Part shown: in pieces, positions 8,784 through 18,576 of the stretch
Layout of the letters: each line of letters starts with the position of its first letter
How positions within the stretch are numbered: position 1 is the first letter of the stretch
DNA from: Noviherbaspirillum autotrophicum
GTDB lineage: Bacteria > Pseudomonadota > Gammaproteobacteria > Burkholderiales > Burkholderiaceae_D
Direction: 5' to 3'
Length of the DNA: 64,000 nt
Assembly: GCF_000818395.1 (NCBI RefSeq)
Contig: NZ_JWJG01000028.1
Span: 834,716 to 898,715 of the forward strand
Notes under the pieces: generated by a model
Seen by the model: the letters and a program-made list of their open reading frames with translations, nothing else
Databases searched by the model: none
Told to the model about the DNA's origin: nothing
Program-made: the position numbers and the translations under genes

Positions 8784-10187
8784 ATGGCATTTCAAGAGAA
8801 ACAGCTTCCCGCTGACGCGCCGGTTTCTGCCAAGGCGCTGAACTGGATCGATGCGCGCTTCCCGCTGACCTCGACCTGGAAGGCGCATCTGTCTGAATAC
8901 TATGCGCCGAAAAACTTCAATTACTGGTACGCGTTCGGTTCGCTCGCGCTGCTGGTGCTGGTGATTCAGATCGTCAGCGGCATCTTCCTCGTGATGCATT
9001 ACAAGCCGGATGCCAGCCTCGCGTTCAATTCAGTTGAATACATCATGCGCGATGTGCCATGGGGATGGCTGGTGCGCTACATGCATTCCACCGGCGCTTC
9101 TTCATTCTTCATCGTGGTCTACCTGCACATGCTGCGCGGCCTCTTGTACGGTTCCTACCGCAAGCCGCGCGAGCTGGTCTGGCTGTTTGGTGTCGCGATT
9201 TTCCTGTGCTTGATGGCGGAAGCCTTCATGGGCTATCTGCTGCCATGGGGCCAGATGTCGTACTGGGGCGCGCAGGTGATCGTGAACCTGTTCGGCGCGA
9301 TCCCGTTCATCGGCCCGGACCTGTCGCTGTGGATTCGTGGTGACTACGTGGTGTCCGACGCAACGCTGAACCGCTTCTTCTCGTTCCACGTGATCGCCGT
9401 TCCGCTGGTGCTGATTGGCCTCGTCGTGGCGCACATCGTCGCGCTGCACGAAACCGGTTCCAATAACCCGGACGGCGTCGAGATCAAGGCAAAGACCGAC
9501 GCTAACGGCATCCCGCTCGACGGTATCCCGTTCCATCCGTACTACTCGGTGCACGACGTATTCTGCGCGGCGGTGTTCCTGATCGTGTTTTTTGCAATTG
9601 TCTTCTTCGCACCGGAAATGGGTGGTTACTTCCTCGAAGCGAACAACTTCATCCCGGCAGATCCACTGAAGACCCCGCCGCATATCGCTCCGGTCTGGTA
9701 TTTCACGCCGTTCTACTCGATCCTGCGCGCGACCACTTCGCAGTTCATGTATGCGCTGGAAATCGGTGTAGTGGCTTATCTGGCGCTGTTGCTGGTGAAG
9801 TCCAAGCTGAGCGGCAAGGTGAAACTGGGCGCGACGATTGTCGCGGCTGTTGCACTGGTTGGCATGTTCATTTTCGATGCCAAGTTCTGGGGTGTGGTGT
9901 TGATGGGTGTTTCCGTGATGATCCTCGGTGGTCTGCCATGGCTCGATCATTCCCCGGTCAAGTCGATTCGCTACCGTCCGAGCTGGCACAAGTATGTGTA
10001 CCTCGTGTTCGGCATCGCGTTCGTGATCCTCGGTTATCTGGGCGTGTTGCCGCCGACCGAAGGTCGCACCCTGGTATCGCAGATTTGCACCTTCATCTAC
10101 TTCGGCTTCTTCCTGCTGATGCCGTGGTGGAGCAAGATGGGCTCCTTCAAGCCAGTGCCTGACCGCGTCAACTATCATCCGCACTAA
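8784..10187 (+). CDS. petB: Ubiquinol-cytochrome c reductase, cytochrome b subunit
   Basis: 467 residues, polytopic. The N-terminal half has the four-helix haem b bundle with paired His (YMHSTGASSFFIVVYLHMLRG and FFSFHVIAVPLVLIGLVVAHIVALHETGSNNPDG). The quinol-oxidation (Qo) site appears at residues about 295-310 as ADPLKTPPHIAPVWYF, corresponding to the PEWY loop region with Val replacing Glu at the central position in this reading. The extended C-terminal helices are usual for betaproteobacteria. It is the core of the bc1 complex. Confidence 0.97.
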   Translation: MAFQEKQLPADAPVSAKALNWIDARFPLTSTWKAHLSEYYAPKNFNYWYAFGSLALLVLVIQIVSGIFLVMHYKPDASLAFNSVEYIMRDVPWGWLVRYMHSTGASSFFIVVYLHMLRGLLYGSYRKPRELVWLFGVAIFLCLMAEAFMGYLLPWGQMSYWGAQVIVNLFGAIPFIGPDLSLWIRGDYVVSDATLNRFFSFHVIAVPLVLIGLVVAHIVALHETGSNNPDGVEIKAKTDANGIPLDGIPFHPYYSVHDVFCAAVFLIVFFAIVFFAPEMGGYFLEANNFIPADPLKTPPHIAPVWYFTPFYSILRATTSQFMYALEIGVVAYLALLLVKSKLSGKVKLGATIVAAVALVGMFIFDAKFWGVVLMGVSVMILGGLPWLDHSPVKSIRYRPSWHKYVYLVFGIAFVILGYLGVLPPTEGRTLVSQICTFIYFGFFLLMPWWSKMGSFKPVPDRVNYHPH

Positions 10188-10210
10188 GCCGCAAAAGGGA
10201 TAAGAGAATC

Positions 10211-10975
10211 ATGACATTTCTGAAAAAACTGATTGCGGCTCTGGCGCTGGTGCCGGCGCTGGTGTTGGCGAGTGAGGGAGGCCCTTCGCTCGATCACGCA
10301 CCGGACCGCACCAAGGATCTGGCAGCGCTGCAAAATGGCGCCAAGCTTTTCGTGAACTACTGCTTGAACTGCCATTCCGCCTCTGCGATGCGTTACAACC
10401 GGCTGAAGGATATCGGCCTGACCGAAGAGCAGATCAGGAACAACCTGCTCTTCGCTTCGGATAAGGTTGGTGATCTGATGAAGGTGGCGATGCAACCCAA
10501 AGACGCCAAGGTATGGTTTGGCGCGGCACCACCCGATCTGTCGGTCATCGCTCGTGCAAAGTCATCCGAAGCAGGGAGCGGCGCGGACTGGCTGTACACC
10601 TACCTGCGTACCTTCTACAAGGATGACTCCCGCCCGACCGGCTGGAACAACTTAGTGTTCCCGAACGTCGGCATGCCGCACGTGATGTGGGAATTGCAGG
10701 GCATCAATAGCGCCAAATTCGTCGAGGAAAAAGATCCGCACGAGGCAGGTAAAACCATTCACAAGTTCGAAGGATTCGAACAAGTGAAGCCGGGAAAGAT
10801 GACAAAGACCGAGTACGACAATGCTGTTGCCGATCTGGTCGGTTATCTTGAATGGATGGGCGAGCCTGCGCAAAATACGCGCAAGCGGTTGGGTGTTTGG
10901 GTACTGTTGTACCTTGGCATCTTTGCTGTGCTCGCATGGCGCTTGAACGCTTCCTATTGGAAAGACGTTAAATAA
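10211..10975 (+). CDS. petC: Ubiquinol-cytochrome c reductase, cytochrome c1 subunit
   Basis: 254 residues. A signal peptide (residues 1-20, ending ALVLA) exports it. The haem c attachment site is C51-L-N-C-H55. The axial Met is likely in the segment containing NVGMPHVMWELQG. A C-terminal transmembrane helix (VWVLLYLGIFAVLAWRL) anchors it in the cytoplasmic membrane. It ends the petABC operon. Confidence 0.96.
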   Translation: MTFLKKLIAALALVPALVLASEGGPSLDHAPDRTKDLAALQNGAKLFVNYCLNCHSASAMRYNRLKDIGLTEEQIRNNLLFASDKVGDLMKVAMQPKDAKVWFGAAPPDLSVIARAKSSEAGSGADWLYTYLRTFYKDDSRPTGWNNLVFPNVGMPHVMWELQGINSAKFVEEKDPHEAGKTIHKFEGFEQVKPGKMTKTEYDNAVADLVGYLEWMGEPAQNTRKRLGVWVLLYLGIFAVLAWRLNASYWKDVK

Positions 10976-11019
10976 AAAAGTATTGCTCGTCGTTCTCTTG
11001 AATGGCGGGCGTTTGTTTC

Positions 11020-11046
11020 GGGGTGAGCCGTATGACGTCTCACCCC
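11020..11046 (+). terminator. Hairpin after petC, possible terminator
   Basis: An eight-base perfect stem (GGGGTGAG / CTCACCCC) with an eleven-base loop lies between petC and sspA. It is followed by CTTTGTTTC, a poor T-tract, so it may be only a partial terminator letting some transcription reach sspA. Confidence 0.5.
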
Positions 11047-11068
11047 CTTTGTTTCTAAGGAACTGCAT

Positions 11069-11680
11069 ATGATGGTTCTCTATTCGGGCACCACTTGCCC
11101 ATTTTCGCAACGCTGCCGCTTAGTCCTGTTTGAAAAAGGCATGGACTTCGAGATCCGCGATGTTGATCTGTTCAACAAGCCGGAAGACATTTCGGTAATG
11201 AATCCGTATGGACAAGTACCGATCCTAGTCGAGCGCGACTTGATTCTGTATGAATCCAATATCATCAATGAATATATTGATGAGCGTTTTCCGCATCCGC
11301 AGTTGATGCCGGCTGATCCGCTCATGCGCGCCCGTGCGCGACTGATGCTCTTTAACTTCGAGAAAGAATTGTTTATCCATGTTCATACACTGGAAAACGA
11401 TAAATCGAAGGGGGCAGAAAAGCTGCATGAAAAAGCTCGTGCAGAAATTCGTGATCGCCTGACGACATTGGCGCCCTTGTTCATGAAGAACAAGTACATG
11501 CTGGGCGACGAATTTTCGATGCTCGACGTGGCGATTGCCCCGCTGTTATGGCGCCTGGATCATTATGGAATCGAACTATCCAAGACTGCCGCGCCTCTGA
11601 TGAAATATGCTGAGCGCATTTTCTCGCGTCCGGCGTATATTGAAGCGCTGACGCCGTCCGAAAAGGTTATGCGCCGATAA
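11069..11680 (+). CDS. sspA: Stringent starvation protein A (glutathione S-transferase fold)
   Basis: 203 residues, GST-like: N-terminal thioredoxin domain (LYSGTTCPFSQRCRLVLFEKGMDF, NPYGQVPILVERDLILYESNIINEYIDERFPHP) and a helical C-terminal domain. SspA binds RNA polymerase and modulates transcription in stationary phase and stress. Adjacency to sspB, as in E. coli, and downstream of petC, as in many betaproteobacteria, supports the call. Two ATG codons are adjacent (11069 and 11072). Confidence 0.94.
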   Translation: MMVLYSGTTCPFSQRCRLVLFEKGMDFEIRDVDLFNKPEDISVMNPYGQVPILVERDLILYESNIINEYIDERFPHPQLMPADPLMRARARLMLFNFEKELFIHVHTLENDKSKGAEKLHEKARAEIRDRLTTLAPLFMKNKYMLGDEFSMLDVAIAPLLWRLDHYGIELSKTAAPLMKYAERIFSRPAYIEALTPSEKVMRR

Positions 11681-11761
11681 TCGGCAGACTGTGTCCTGTA
11701 TCCCCGCGTTGTCACGCAATGCATGGATACAGTGACGTCAACTCCATTCCGGCCAGAAATT

Positions 11762-12244
11762 ATGTCTGAAATCTCGACCAAACCTTATTTGCTGCGCGCC
11801 ATTTATGAATGGTGTACGGATAATGGGTACACACCTTATCTTGCAGCAATGGTGGATACCAATACGCGTGTGCCGCGCGAATTTGTAAAGAATGGGGAGA
11901 TTGTTCTTAACATCAGCTTCACCGCCACAAGCGGCTTGAAGATGGAGAACGATTACATTAATTTCCATGCCCGCTTTGGTGGTGTCGCACGCGATATTTC
12001 GATCCCAGTAGAAAATGTGGTTGCCATCTACGCGCGCGAGAATGGCCAGGGAATGGCGTTTGAAGTTTCGCCGTTACCTGCAGGCGATGAATCCGAGGGG
12101 GGGAGTGGCGATGCGGCAAAAGGAGCTGCACTAGCCGCAGCTCCCTCCTCAGAGCAGGAAACGGCCTCATCAACGACCGACCCCGACGACCATGGCGGCC
12201 CGTCAAAAAAAGGCGGGCGACCAACGCTAACCCGGATCAAATAA
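11762..12244 (+). CDS. sspB: ClpXP protease specificity-enhancing factor SspB
   Basis: 160 residues. The folded domain (about 1-110) begins STKPYLLRAIYEWCTDNGYTPYL, which is diagnostic of SspB, the adaptor that delivers ssrA-tagged proteins to ClpXP. A long low-complexity Glu/Ala/Ser/Pro linker follows, and then the C-terminal tail GGRPTLTRIK, which is the ClpX-binding motif. The ATG at 11762 is chosen because the upstream in-frame codons (from 11723) are not conserved in the family. Confidence 0.95.
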   Translation: MSEISTKPYLLRAIYEWCTDNGYTPYLAAMVDTNTRVPREFVKNGEIVLNISFTATSGLKMENDYINFHARFGGVARDISIPVENVVAIYARENGQGMAFEVSPLPAGDESEGGSGDAAKGAALAAAPSSEQETASSTTDPDDHGGPSKKGGRPTLTRIK

Positions 12245-12270
12245 AGTACAATACGGGTCGTTCAAGTTTT

Positions 12271-12346
<76 letters not shown>

Positions 12347-12353
12347 ATAAAAA

Positions 12354-12383
12354 AACCCGCGGTCTGATGATCGCGGGTTTTTT
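12354..12383 (+). terminator. Rho-independent terminator of tRNA-Thr
   Basis: Eight-base stem AACCCGCG / CGCGGGTT with a ten-base loop and six T residues. It begins eight bases after the tRNA 3' end, and could also act against transcripts from the ubiX side. Confidence 0.88.
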
Positions 12384-12429
12384 CTTTCTGATGCCGTAAA
12401 AGCGGCGCGTTAGCGGCAACAGCGCGGAA

Positions 12430-13023
12430 TTAGTCTCCCGTCTTCATCCCGCTCCAGCGCGACGCCAGCACATGCGGGATATCGAACAGGTCCAGCACGC
12501 GCCCGACTGTGTGGTCGACCATTTCGGCAATGGTTTGCGGGCGCTGGTAGAAAGCGGGCAGCGGAGGAAAGACGATGCCGCCCATTTCAGTCACCGCTGT
12601 CATGTTGCGCAGGTGCGCCAAGTTCAGCGGCGTTTCGCGCACCATCAACACCAGGCGCCGTCGCTCCTTCAGAACGACATCCGCCGCGCGTGCGATCAGG
12701 TTGTCCGATAAGCCGTGCGCTACTGAAGCGAGCGTTTTCATCGAGCATGGCGCGATCACCATGCCTGCCGATTGAAACGAGCCGCTCGCTATCGCGGCGC
12801 CAATGTCGCGCACATTGTGCACCACCTCGGCCAGCGCTTCGACCTCTTTGCGGCCCATGTCCAGCTCTTGATGCAGGTTGAGCACGCCGGCGTCGGAGAC
12901 CATCAGATGCGTTTCGACCTGACCCAGCTCGCGCAATACCTGCAGCAGGCGCACGCCGTACACCGAGCCGGTGGCGCCGGTAATGGCAACGATCAGCCGT
13001 TTCGCCGCGGGCATGGGATGCAA
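12430..13023 (-). CDS. ubiX: Flavin prenyltransferase UbiX
   Basis: 197 residues of the UbiX/Pad1 flavoprotein family. It makes the prenylated FMN cofactor used by the UbiD decarboxylase in ubiquinone synthesis. The N-terminal RLIVAITGATGSVYGVRLLQ, the APCSMKTLASVAHGLSDNLIARAADVVLKERR block and VRETPLNLAHLRNM are all conserved. Start could be Met1 or Met4 (12 bases apart). It lies downstream of grxD on the same strand. Confidence 0.95.
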   Translation of the reverse strand: MHPMPAAKRLIVAITGATGSVYGVRLLQVLRELGQVETHLMVSDAGVLNLHQELDMGRKEVEALAEVVHNVRDIGAAIASGSFQSAGMVIAPCSMKTLASVAHGLSDNLIARAADVVLKERRRLVLMVRETPLNLAHLRNMTAVTEMGGIVFPPLPAFYQRPQTIAEMVDHTVGRVLDLFDIPHVLASRWSGMKTGD

Positions 13024-13049
13024 GAGGGCGGTGGCGAAATCGGGCTTGC

Positions 13050-13361
13050 TCAGGACTTCAGCAAGTTTTGCAGTTCGCCGGATTCGAACATCTCGCTCAT
13101 GATGTCGGCGCCGCCGATGAATTCACCCTTCACATACAGCTGCGGAATGGTCGGCCAGTTGGAGAATTCCTTGATGCCCTGGCGGACTTCCGCGTCTTCC
13201 AGCACATTGACCGTGATGATGTTCTGTATGCCGCAGGCATTCAGAATCTGCACTGCGCGGCCGGAAAAACCGCATTGCGGAAACTGAGCCGTGCCTTTCA
13301 TGAACAGCACCACCGGGTTCTGGCTTACGGTTTCTTTGATCCAATTTTGTACGTCGCTCAT
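13050..13361 (-). CDS. grxD: Monothiol glutaredoxin (Grx4/GrxD family)
   Basis: 103 residues with the monothiol active site C30-G-F-S33 and the typical flanks ([40 protein letters not shown]). Family members bind a [2Fe-2S] cluster with glutathione and hand clusters to acceptors, often together with BolA. It is separated from tex upstream by about 180 bases and precedes ubiX. Confidence 0.96.
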   Translation of the reverse strand: MSDVQNWIKETVSQNPVVLFMKGTAQFPQCGFSGRAVQILNACGIQNIITVNVLEDAEVRQGIKEFSNWPTIPQLYVKGEFIGGADIMSEMFESGELQNLLKS

Positions 13362-13538
13362 GGCGTTACCTCTAAAAGTTCACAACGCGTTCATTATAGG
13401 GAAAAGCGGGCAGGGGTGCCGCCCTCTGCTGCCAAATATTGCAGCCGAATGCATGTTAAAAAGGAAAGCGAAAGTCCATGAGGGGAAAGGTGCGGTCACC
13501 GGCACCGTTCCTCTCGAATGGCAAAAAACAAGTCCGCG

Positions 13539-15884
13539 CTAGCCCTTGAGTTTCGCAAACGCTGCTGCCATCGCGTTGTTCGCCGCCGGTTGGCGCGCTT
13601 GCTGCTGATGCTGCGTCATCCGGCGCGCATCGTTGCGATCAGCGCGCTGTTCGGGGCGAGCGCCTGCCGGCGGCGGCGTATCGGACAGGCGCATCGTGAG
13701 CGCGATGCGGCGACGCTTTTCATCGACTTCCAGCACCTTGACCTTGACCACCTGTCCGGCCTTGACGACGCTATGCGGGTCGCGCACGAAAGTGTTGGAC
13801 AGCGCGGAAATATGCACCAGCCCATCCTGGTGCACCCCGATGTCGACAAACGCGCCGAAGGCGGCGACATTGGTGACCACGCCTTCCAGGATCATGTCCG
13901 GGCGCAGGTCCTTGATGTCTTCCACGCCTTCCTTGAAGGTCGCGGTCGTGAACTCCGGACGCGGATCGCGGCCCGGTTTTTCCAGTTCCTTGATGATGTC
14001 GGTGATGGTCGGCACGCCGAACCGGTCGTCAGCATATTTCGCCGGATTGAGCGACTTCAATGCCTTGCCGTCGCCAATCACGCTCTTCACATCCTTCTTG
14101 ATGTCGGCCAGGATTTTTTCGACGACCGGATACGACTCCGGGTGCACGGCGGACGCATCGAGCGGATTGTCGCCATTCATGATGCGCAAAAAGCCGGCGG
14201 CCTGTTCGAACGTCTTGTCACCTAGGCGCGGCACCGCACGCAGCTCGGCGCGCGACTTGAACATGCCTTTCATGTCACGGTAGTTGATGATGCTTTGCGC
14301 CACGCTCGAACTCAGGCCCGACACGCGCGCCAGCAGCGGTGCGGAAGCGGTATTGACGTCGACGCCGACGGCATTCACGCAATCCTCGACCACCGCGTCG
14401 AGCGAGCGCGCCAGCTGCGTCTGGCCCACGTCGTGCTGGTACTGGCCGACGCCGATCGACTTCGGATCGATCTTCACCAGTTCGGCCAGCGGATCCTGCA
14501 GGCGTCGTGCGATCGATACCGCGCCGCGCAGCGACACGTCCAGCTCCGGCAGCTCGCGCGAGGCGTATTCGGAGGCGGAATAGACCGAGGCCCCGGCTTC
14601 CGACACGACGATCTTGGTGAGCTTGAGTTCCGGATGCTGCTTGATCAGGTCCTGCGCCAGCTTGTCCGTTTCGCGCGACGCTGTGCCGTTGCCAATCGAG
14701 ATGAGGGCAACGTTATGCTTGGCCGCCAGCAGCGCCAGCGTATGGATCGATCCATGCCAGTCGTTGCGCGGCTGGTGCGGGTAGATCGTCGCGGTATCGA
14801 CCACCTTGCCGGTTGCGTCCACCACCGCCACCTTGACGCCGGTACGCAGGCCAGGATCGAGGCCCATGGTGGCGCGCGGACCGGCGGGAGCCGCAAGCAG
14901 CAGGTCCTTCAAATTGCGCGCAAAGACATTGATCGCTTCGGCCTCGGCGCGCTCGCGCAGGCTTGTCATCAGCTCGGTTTCGAGGTGCATGAACACCTTC
15001 ACGCGCCACGCCCAGCGCACCGTATCCGCCAGCCATTTGTCCGCCGGGCGGCCCCGATTGGCGATGCCGAAGCGCGCGGCGATGCGGCCTTCGCACGGAT
15101 TGTGCGGCGCATCCCATTTCGGCTTTTCTTCTTCGCTGTCCAGGCGCAGCGATACCGTCAGCACTTCCTCGCGGCGGCCGCGGAACAGAGCGAGCGCGCG
15201 ATGCGACGGAATGGTGCCGATAGTTTCCGAGTAATCGAAGTAGTCGGCGAACTTCGCGCCCGCATCTTCCTTGCCTTCCACGACCTTCGACTCGACCACG
15301 CCGTGCTCGGTCAGGAATTCGCGCAGGGCTTGCAGCAGCGTGGCGTCTTCGGCGAAGCGTTCCATCAGGATCTGGCGCGCGCCATCGAGCGCGGCCTTGG
15401 CGTCGGGTACGCCCGGATTGTCGCCGTTGGTGGTGGTGAAGGCTGGCTTCAGGTATTTGGCCGCTTCTTCCTCGGGATTGAGCGACGGGTTCGCCAGCAG
15501 CGCGTCGGCCAGCTCGGTAAGTCCTGCTTCGGCCGCGATCTGCGCCTTGGTGCGGCGCTTCGGCTTGTAAGGCAGATACAGGTCTTCCAGCCGGGTCTTG
15601 TCCTCGGCATGCACGATCGTATCGAGCAGTTCCGGCGTCATCTTGCCTTGTTCCTCGATCGACGCAATGATCGCGGCGCGCCGGTCTTCCAGCTCGCGCA
15701 GATAGCGCAGCCGCTCTTCCAGCAGGCGCAACTGGATATCGTCCAGTCCACCGGTGGCTTCCTTGCGGTAGCGCGCAATAAACGGCACCGTGGCGCCTTC
15801 ATCCAGCAGGGCGACGGCGGCGGCGACTTGCGCCGGCTTGGCGGCAAGTTCAACGGCAAGGCGTTGTTCGATTGATGGCAGCAT
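13539..15884 (-). CDS. tex: RNA-binding transcriptional accessory protein Tex
   Basis: 781 residues. Order of domains: N-terminal helical Tex domain, YqgF/RNase H-like domain ([16 protein letters not shown]), helix-hairpin-helix repeats ([35 protein letters not shown]), and a C-terminal S1 RNA-binding domain ([35 protein letters not shown]). A Gln/Ala/Arg-rich tail follows. Tex influences transcription and translation stress responses, but its exact role is unclear. It sits between prmC and grxD. Confidence 0.95.
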   Translation of the reverse strand: MLPSIEQRLAVELAAKPAQVAAAVALLDEGATVPFIARYRKEATGGLDDIQLRLLEERLRYLRELEDRRAAIIASIEEQGKMTPELLDTIVHAEDKTRLEDLYLPYKPKRRTKAQIAAEAGLTELADALLANPSLNPEEEAAKYLKPAFTTTNGDNPGVPDAKAALDGARQILMERFAEDATLLQALREFLTEHGVVESKVVEGKEDAGAKFADYFDYSETIGTIPSHRALALFRGRREEVLTVSLRLDSEEEKPKWDAPHNPCEGRIAARFGIANRGRPADKWLADTVRWAWRVKVFMHLETELMTSLRERAEAEAINVFARNLKDLLLAAPAGPRATMGLDPGLRTGVKVAVVDATGKVVDTATIYPHQPRNDWHGSIHTLALLAAKHNVALISIGNGTASRETDKLAQDLIKQHPELKLTKIVVSEAGASVYSASEYASRELPELDVSLRGAVSIARRLQDPLAELVKIDPKSIGVGQYQHDVGQTQLARSLDAVVEDCVNAVGVDVNTASAPLLARVSGLSSSVAQSIINYRDMKGMFKSRAELRAVPRLGDKTFEQAAGFLRIMNGDNPLDASAVHPESYPVVEKILADIKKDVKSVIGDGKALKSLNPAKYADDRFGVPTITDIIKELEKPGRDPRPEFTTATFKEGVEDIKDLRPDMILEGVVTNVAAFGAFVDIGVHQDGLVHISALSNTFVRDPHSVVKAGQVVKVKVLEVDEKRRRIALTMRLSDTPPPAGARPEQRADRNDARRMTQHQQQARQPAANNAMAAAFAKLKG

Positions 15885-15979
15885 GAGAAATCGGAATGAA
15901 GAAAATCAAGCGGATGATGATACGCAATTTATGCGAAAGCGTCAGTCTTGACAGGGCTGAAAACGGTTGTGCGCGGGTG

Positions 15980-16831
15980 TTACCGGCGGCCGCCGCTGAC
16001 GCGGTCGATTCCTGCCAGGTCTTTCCAGCTTTGTACTTCCTGAAAGCCTTGCGCCGCGAGCAGGTCGCGCACCGCAGGCGCCTGGTCGTAGCCATGCTCC
16101 ATCAGCAGCCAGCCGCCGGGAGCCAGGTGATGCGGCGCGCCGCCAACGATTTGGCGCAGCGCCGACAACCCGTCCGCATGATCCGTGAGCGCGCCCACCG
16201 GCTCGAAACGCAAATCGCCTTGCGACAAATGCGGATCGCCCGCGACGATGTAGGGGGGATTGGAGACGATGATGTCGAACTGTCGGCTACTGACGGCGCC
16301 GTACCAATCGCTTTGCAGGAATTCGACATTCACGCCATGGCGTGCCGCGTTGCGCCGGGCGACGGCAAGCGCCGCGGCGCTGCTGTCGATCGCGCTGACT
16401 GCAGCGCCCGGCAGAGAATTGGCGATGGCGATGGCAATCGCGCCAGATCCGGTGCCCAGGTCGAGTACGCGTGCGCCGTTGGCGGCATTTTCAAGCGCCA
16501 ACTCCACCAGCAATTCGGTCTCCGGGCGCGGGATCAGCACGTCCGGTGTGGTGTAGAGCATCAGACCGTAGAACTCGCGCTCGCCCACGATGTAGGCGAT
16601 CGGCTCGCCGTCGAGCCGGCGCTGAAACAGCGCCGATGCCAGCGTGCATTCATCGGCGCCAAGCACGCGCTGCGATTGCGTAATGAGCTGCACGCGCGTC
16701 AGTCGCAGCGCGTGGCCCAGCAGGATGCGCGCGTCGAGTGCGGCAAGCGGCGCGCTGCGCAGCGCGTCGGCAATCGTGCTGCCGGGCGCAAGCATGAAGG
16801 AGCGGGACGGATGGGGCATCGTGTCCGTCAT
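15980..16831 (-). CDS. prmC: Release factor glutamine N5-methyltransferase PrmC
   Basis: 283 residues. It methylates the GGQ glutamine of release factors. Helical N-terminal domain, then a Rossmann methyltransferase fold with the SAM motif RVLDLGTGSGAIAIAIA and the substrate-binding NPPY motif in IVSNPPYIV. The start at 16831 (MTDTMPHPS) is preferred; the frame stays open further upstream but only over the dsbB gene. The substrate gene prfA is 570 bases upstream, separated by dsbB. Confidence 0.95.
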   Translation of the reverse strand: MTDTMPHPSRSFMLAPGSTIADALRSAPLAALDARILLGHALRLTRVQLITQSQRVLGADECTLASALFQRRLDGEPIAYIVGEREFYGLMLYTTPDVLIPRPETELLVELALENAANGARVLDLGTGSGAIAIAIANSLPGAAVSAIDSSAAALAVARRNAARHGVNVEFLQSDWYGAVSSRQFDIIVSNPPYIVAGDPHLSQGDLRFEPVGALTDHADGLSALRQIVGGAPHHLAPGGWLLMEHGYDQAPAVRDLLAAQGFQEVQSWKDLAGIDRVSGGRR

Positions 16832-16845
16832 GATAAGGGGGCGAT

Positions 16846-17322
16846 TCAGCGGCTTTGCCGCAGCGCTGCCCAGATCAGGACCAGCGCGAAGATTGAGAAC
16901 CAGATCAGCGACCAGTTCGGCGTCTGCAGGCCGAGAATGGGGGCGTACTCGGTGCTGCACAGGCCGTCGGCCTTGAACACGTACGGCAGCAGCTCGGCGG
17001 TAGGAATCTTGTTCAGCGAGGTTTCCAGTGGATCGATGCCGCAGGAGACGCTGGGATGCGCTTTTACCCACAGGTGCCAGCTTGCCACGCCCACGCCGGA
17101 CAGGGCGACCAGCGCGCCCAGCGCCGCGCCGAGGCGGGTCAAGGCGCGTGGCAGCGCCGCGAAAATGAAACACACCAGCGCCAGGCCGACAAAGATATAG
17201 CGCTGAATCACGCACAGCGGGCAGGGCAGCATGTTTTTGACATGCTGCAGGTAGAGCGCAAAGCCGACCAGCGAAAGCGCAATGATGCCGGCAGCCAGTA
17301 ACACGGGTTTGGAGGTTTTCAT
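16846..17322 (-). CDS. dsbB: Disulfide bond formation protein DsbB
   Basis: 158 residues, four membrane helices. It passes electrons from DsbA to ubiquinone. The first redox pair is in LPCPLCVIQRY and the second in the periplasmic loop (SCGIDPLETS and DGLCSTEY). The start at 17322 is chosen because AGGA lies just upstream on the coding strand; an earlier Met (17346) is in frame. The gene lies between prfA and prmC, which are usually neighbours. Confidence 0.93.
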   Translation of the reverse strand: MKTSKPVLLAAGIIALSLVGFALYLQHVKNMLPCPLCVIQRYIFVGLALVCFIFAALPRALTRLGAALGALVALSGVGVASWHLWVKAHPSVSCGIDPLETSLNKIPTAELLPYVFKADGLCSTEYAPILGLQTPNWSLIWFSIFALVLIWAALRQSR

Positions 17323-17399
17323 TTTTTCCTGGTGGTGATGGAGCATGGCCTTGGAGTCAGTCCCGCAAGAAATAGTTCCCTTTTTGCAATGGCCGCAGC

Positions 17400-18482
17400 T
17401 TACGCCTCTTCGCCCAGCTGCGCCAGCAACTCGGCCTGGTGTTCCGCCACCAGCGCGCTGGTCAGTTCTTCCAGGTCGCCGTCCATGATGAAATCGAGCT
17501 TATACAACGTTAAATTGATGCGGTGATCGGTCATGCGCCCCTGCGGATAATTATAGGTGCGGATGCGTTCGCTGCGGTCGCCCGAGCCGATCAGCGACTT
17601 GCGTGTCGCCGCTTCCTTGGCCTGTTGCTCGCGCAGCTGCATGTCCTTGATGCGCGCGGCCAGCACTTTCAGGGCGGACGCCTTGTTCTTGTGCTGGCTG
17701 CGGTCGTCCTGGCATTCGACTACGAGGCCGGTCGGGATGTGGGTGATGCGCACTGCCGAGTCAGTCTTGTTGATGTGTTGGCCGCCCGCGCCGGAGGCGC
17801 GGAAGGTATCGATGCGGATATCGGCCGGATTGATGTCGACATCTTCGACTTCGTCTGCTTCGGGCATCACCGCCACCGTGCAGGCCGAGGTATGGATGCG
17901 GCCCTGGGTTTCGGTGGCCGGCACGCGTTGCACGCGGTGGCCGCCGGATTCGAACTTCAGTTTCGAATAGGCGCCGAAGCCGATGATGCGCACGATGACT
18001 TCCTTGTAGCCGCCGATTTCCGACGGCGACTCCGACACCATCTCGACCTGCCAGCGGTTGCGTTCGGCATAGCGGGTGTACATGCGCAACAGGTCGCCGG
18101 CGAACAGCGCCGCTTCGTCGCCGCCGGTGCCGGCGCGGATTTCGAGGTAGATGTTGCGCTCGTCGTTCGGGTCTTTTGGCAGCAGCATCTTTTGCAGGTC
18201 GAGTTCAAGCTGCTCGATGCGCGCCTTGGCATTCGTGATTTCTTCCTGCGCCAGTTCCTTCATGTCCGGGTCGTACAGCATGTCCTGCGCTGCCTTGATG
18301 TCTTCGCCGGCCTTCACGTAGTCCTGGTACAGGGCGACGAGCGGGCCGAGTTCCGCGTGTTCGCGCGTGAGCTTGCGATACTGCTCCATGTCGGCGGTAA
18401 TGCCCTCCTGCATCAGCAGGTTATTCACTTCTTCCAGCCGTTCGGTAAGCTGGTCGAGTTTTGCAAGCATTGAAGGTTTCAT
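17400..18482 (-). CDS. prfA: Peptide chain release factor 1
   Basis: 360 residues, the family standard. It recognises UAA and UAG; the Pro-x-Thr recognition tripeptide is PAT in RVPATETQG. The peptidyl-hydrolysis GGQ motif is in [12 protein letters not shown]. The start at 18482 ([12 protein letters not shown]) matches the known N-terminus; the frame is open further upstream but without homology. It follows hemA after 94 bases, as in many proteobacteria. Confidence 0.97.
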   Translation of the reverse strand: MKPSMLAKLDQLTERLEEVNNLLMQEGITADMEQYRKLTREHAELGPLVALYQDYVKAGEDIKAAQDMLYDPDMKELAQEEITNAKARIEQLELDLQKMLLPKDPNDERNIYLEIRAGTGGDEAALFAGDLLRMYTRYAERNRWQVEMVSESPSEIGGYKEVIVRIIGFGAYSKLKFESGGHRVQRVPATETQGRIHTSACTVAVMPEADEVEDVDINPADIRIDTFRASGAGGQHINKTDSAVRITHIPTGLVVECQDDRSQHKNKASALKVLAARIKDMQLREQQAKEAATRKSLIGSGDRSERIRTYNYPQGRMTDHRINLTLYKLDFIMDGDLEELTSALVAEHQAELLAQLGEEA

Positions 18483-18576
18483 ATCGTTCCGAGGGGTGAG
18501 ATCGTGGCGGGGTGAAGCGCGGCGTGGAACCGCCGCAACTGCCAGTGCCTCCGCTACGGGAAGCGTGAGAAGGGCG

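Noticed and set aside
9102..10184. Minus-strand frame of 360 codons opposite petB
   Set aside because: Shadow of the cytochrome b gene; biased composition and no homology.
14295..15875. Plus-strand frame of 526 codons opposite tex
   Set aside because: Tex has full domain structure on the minus strand; the other frame is a GC shadow.
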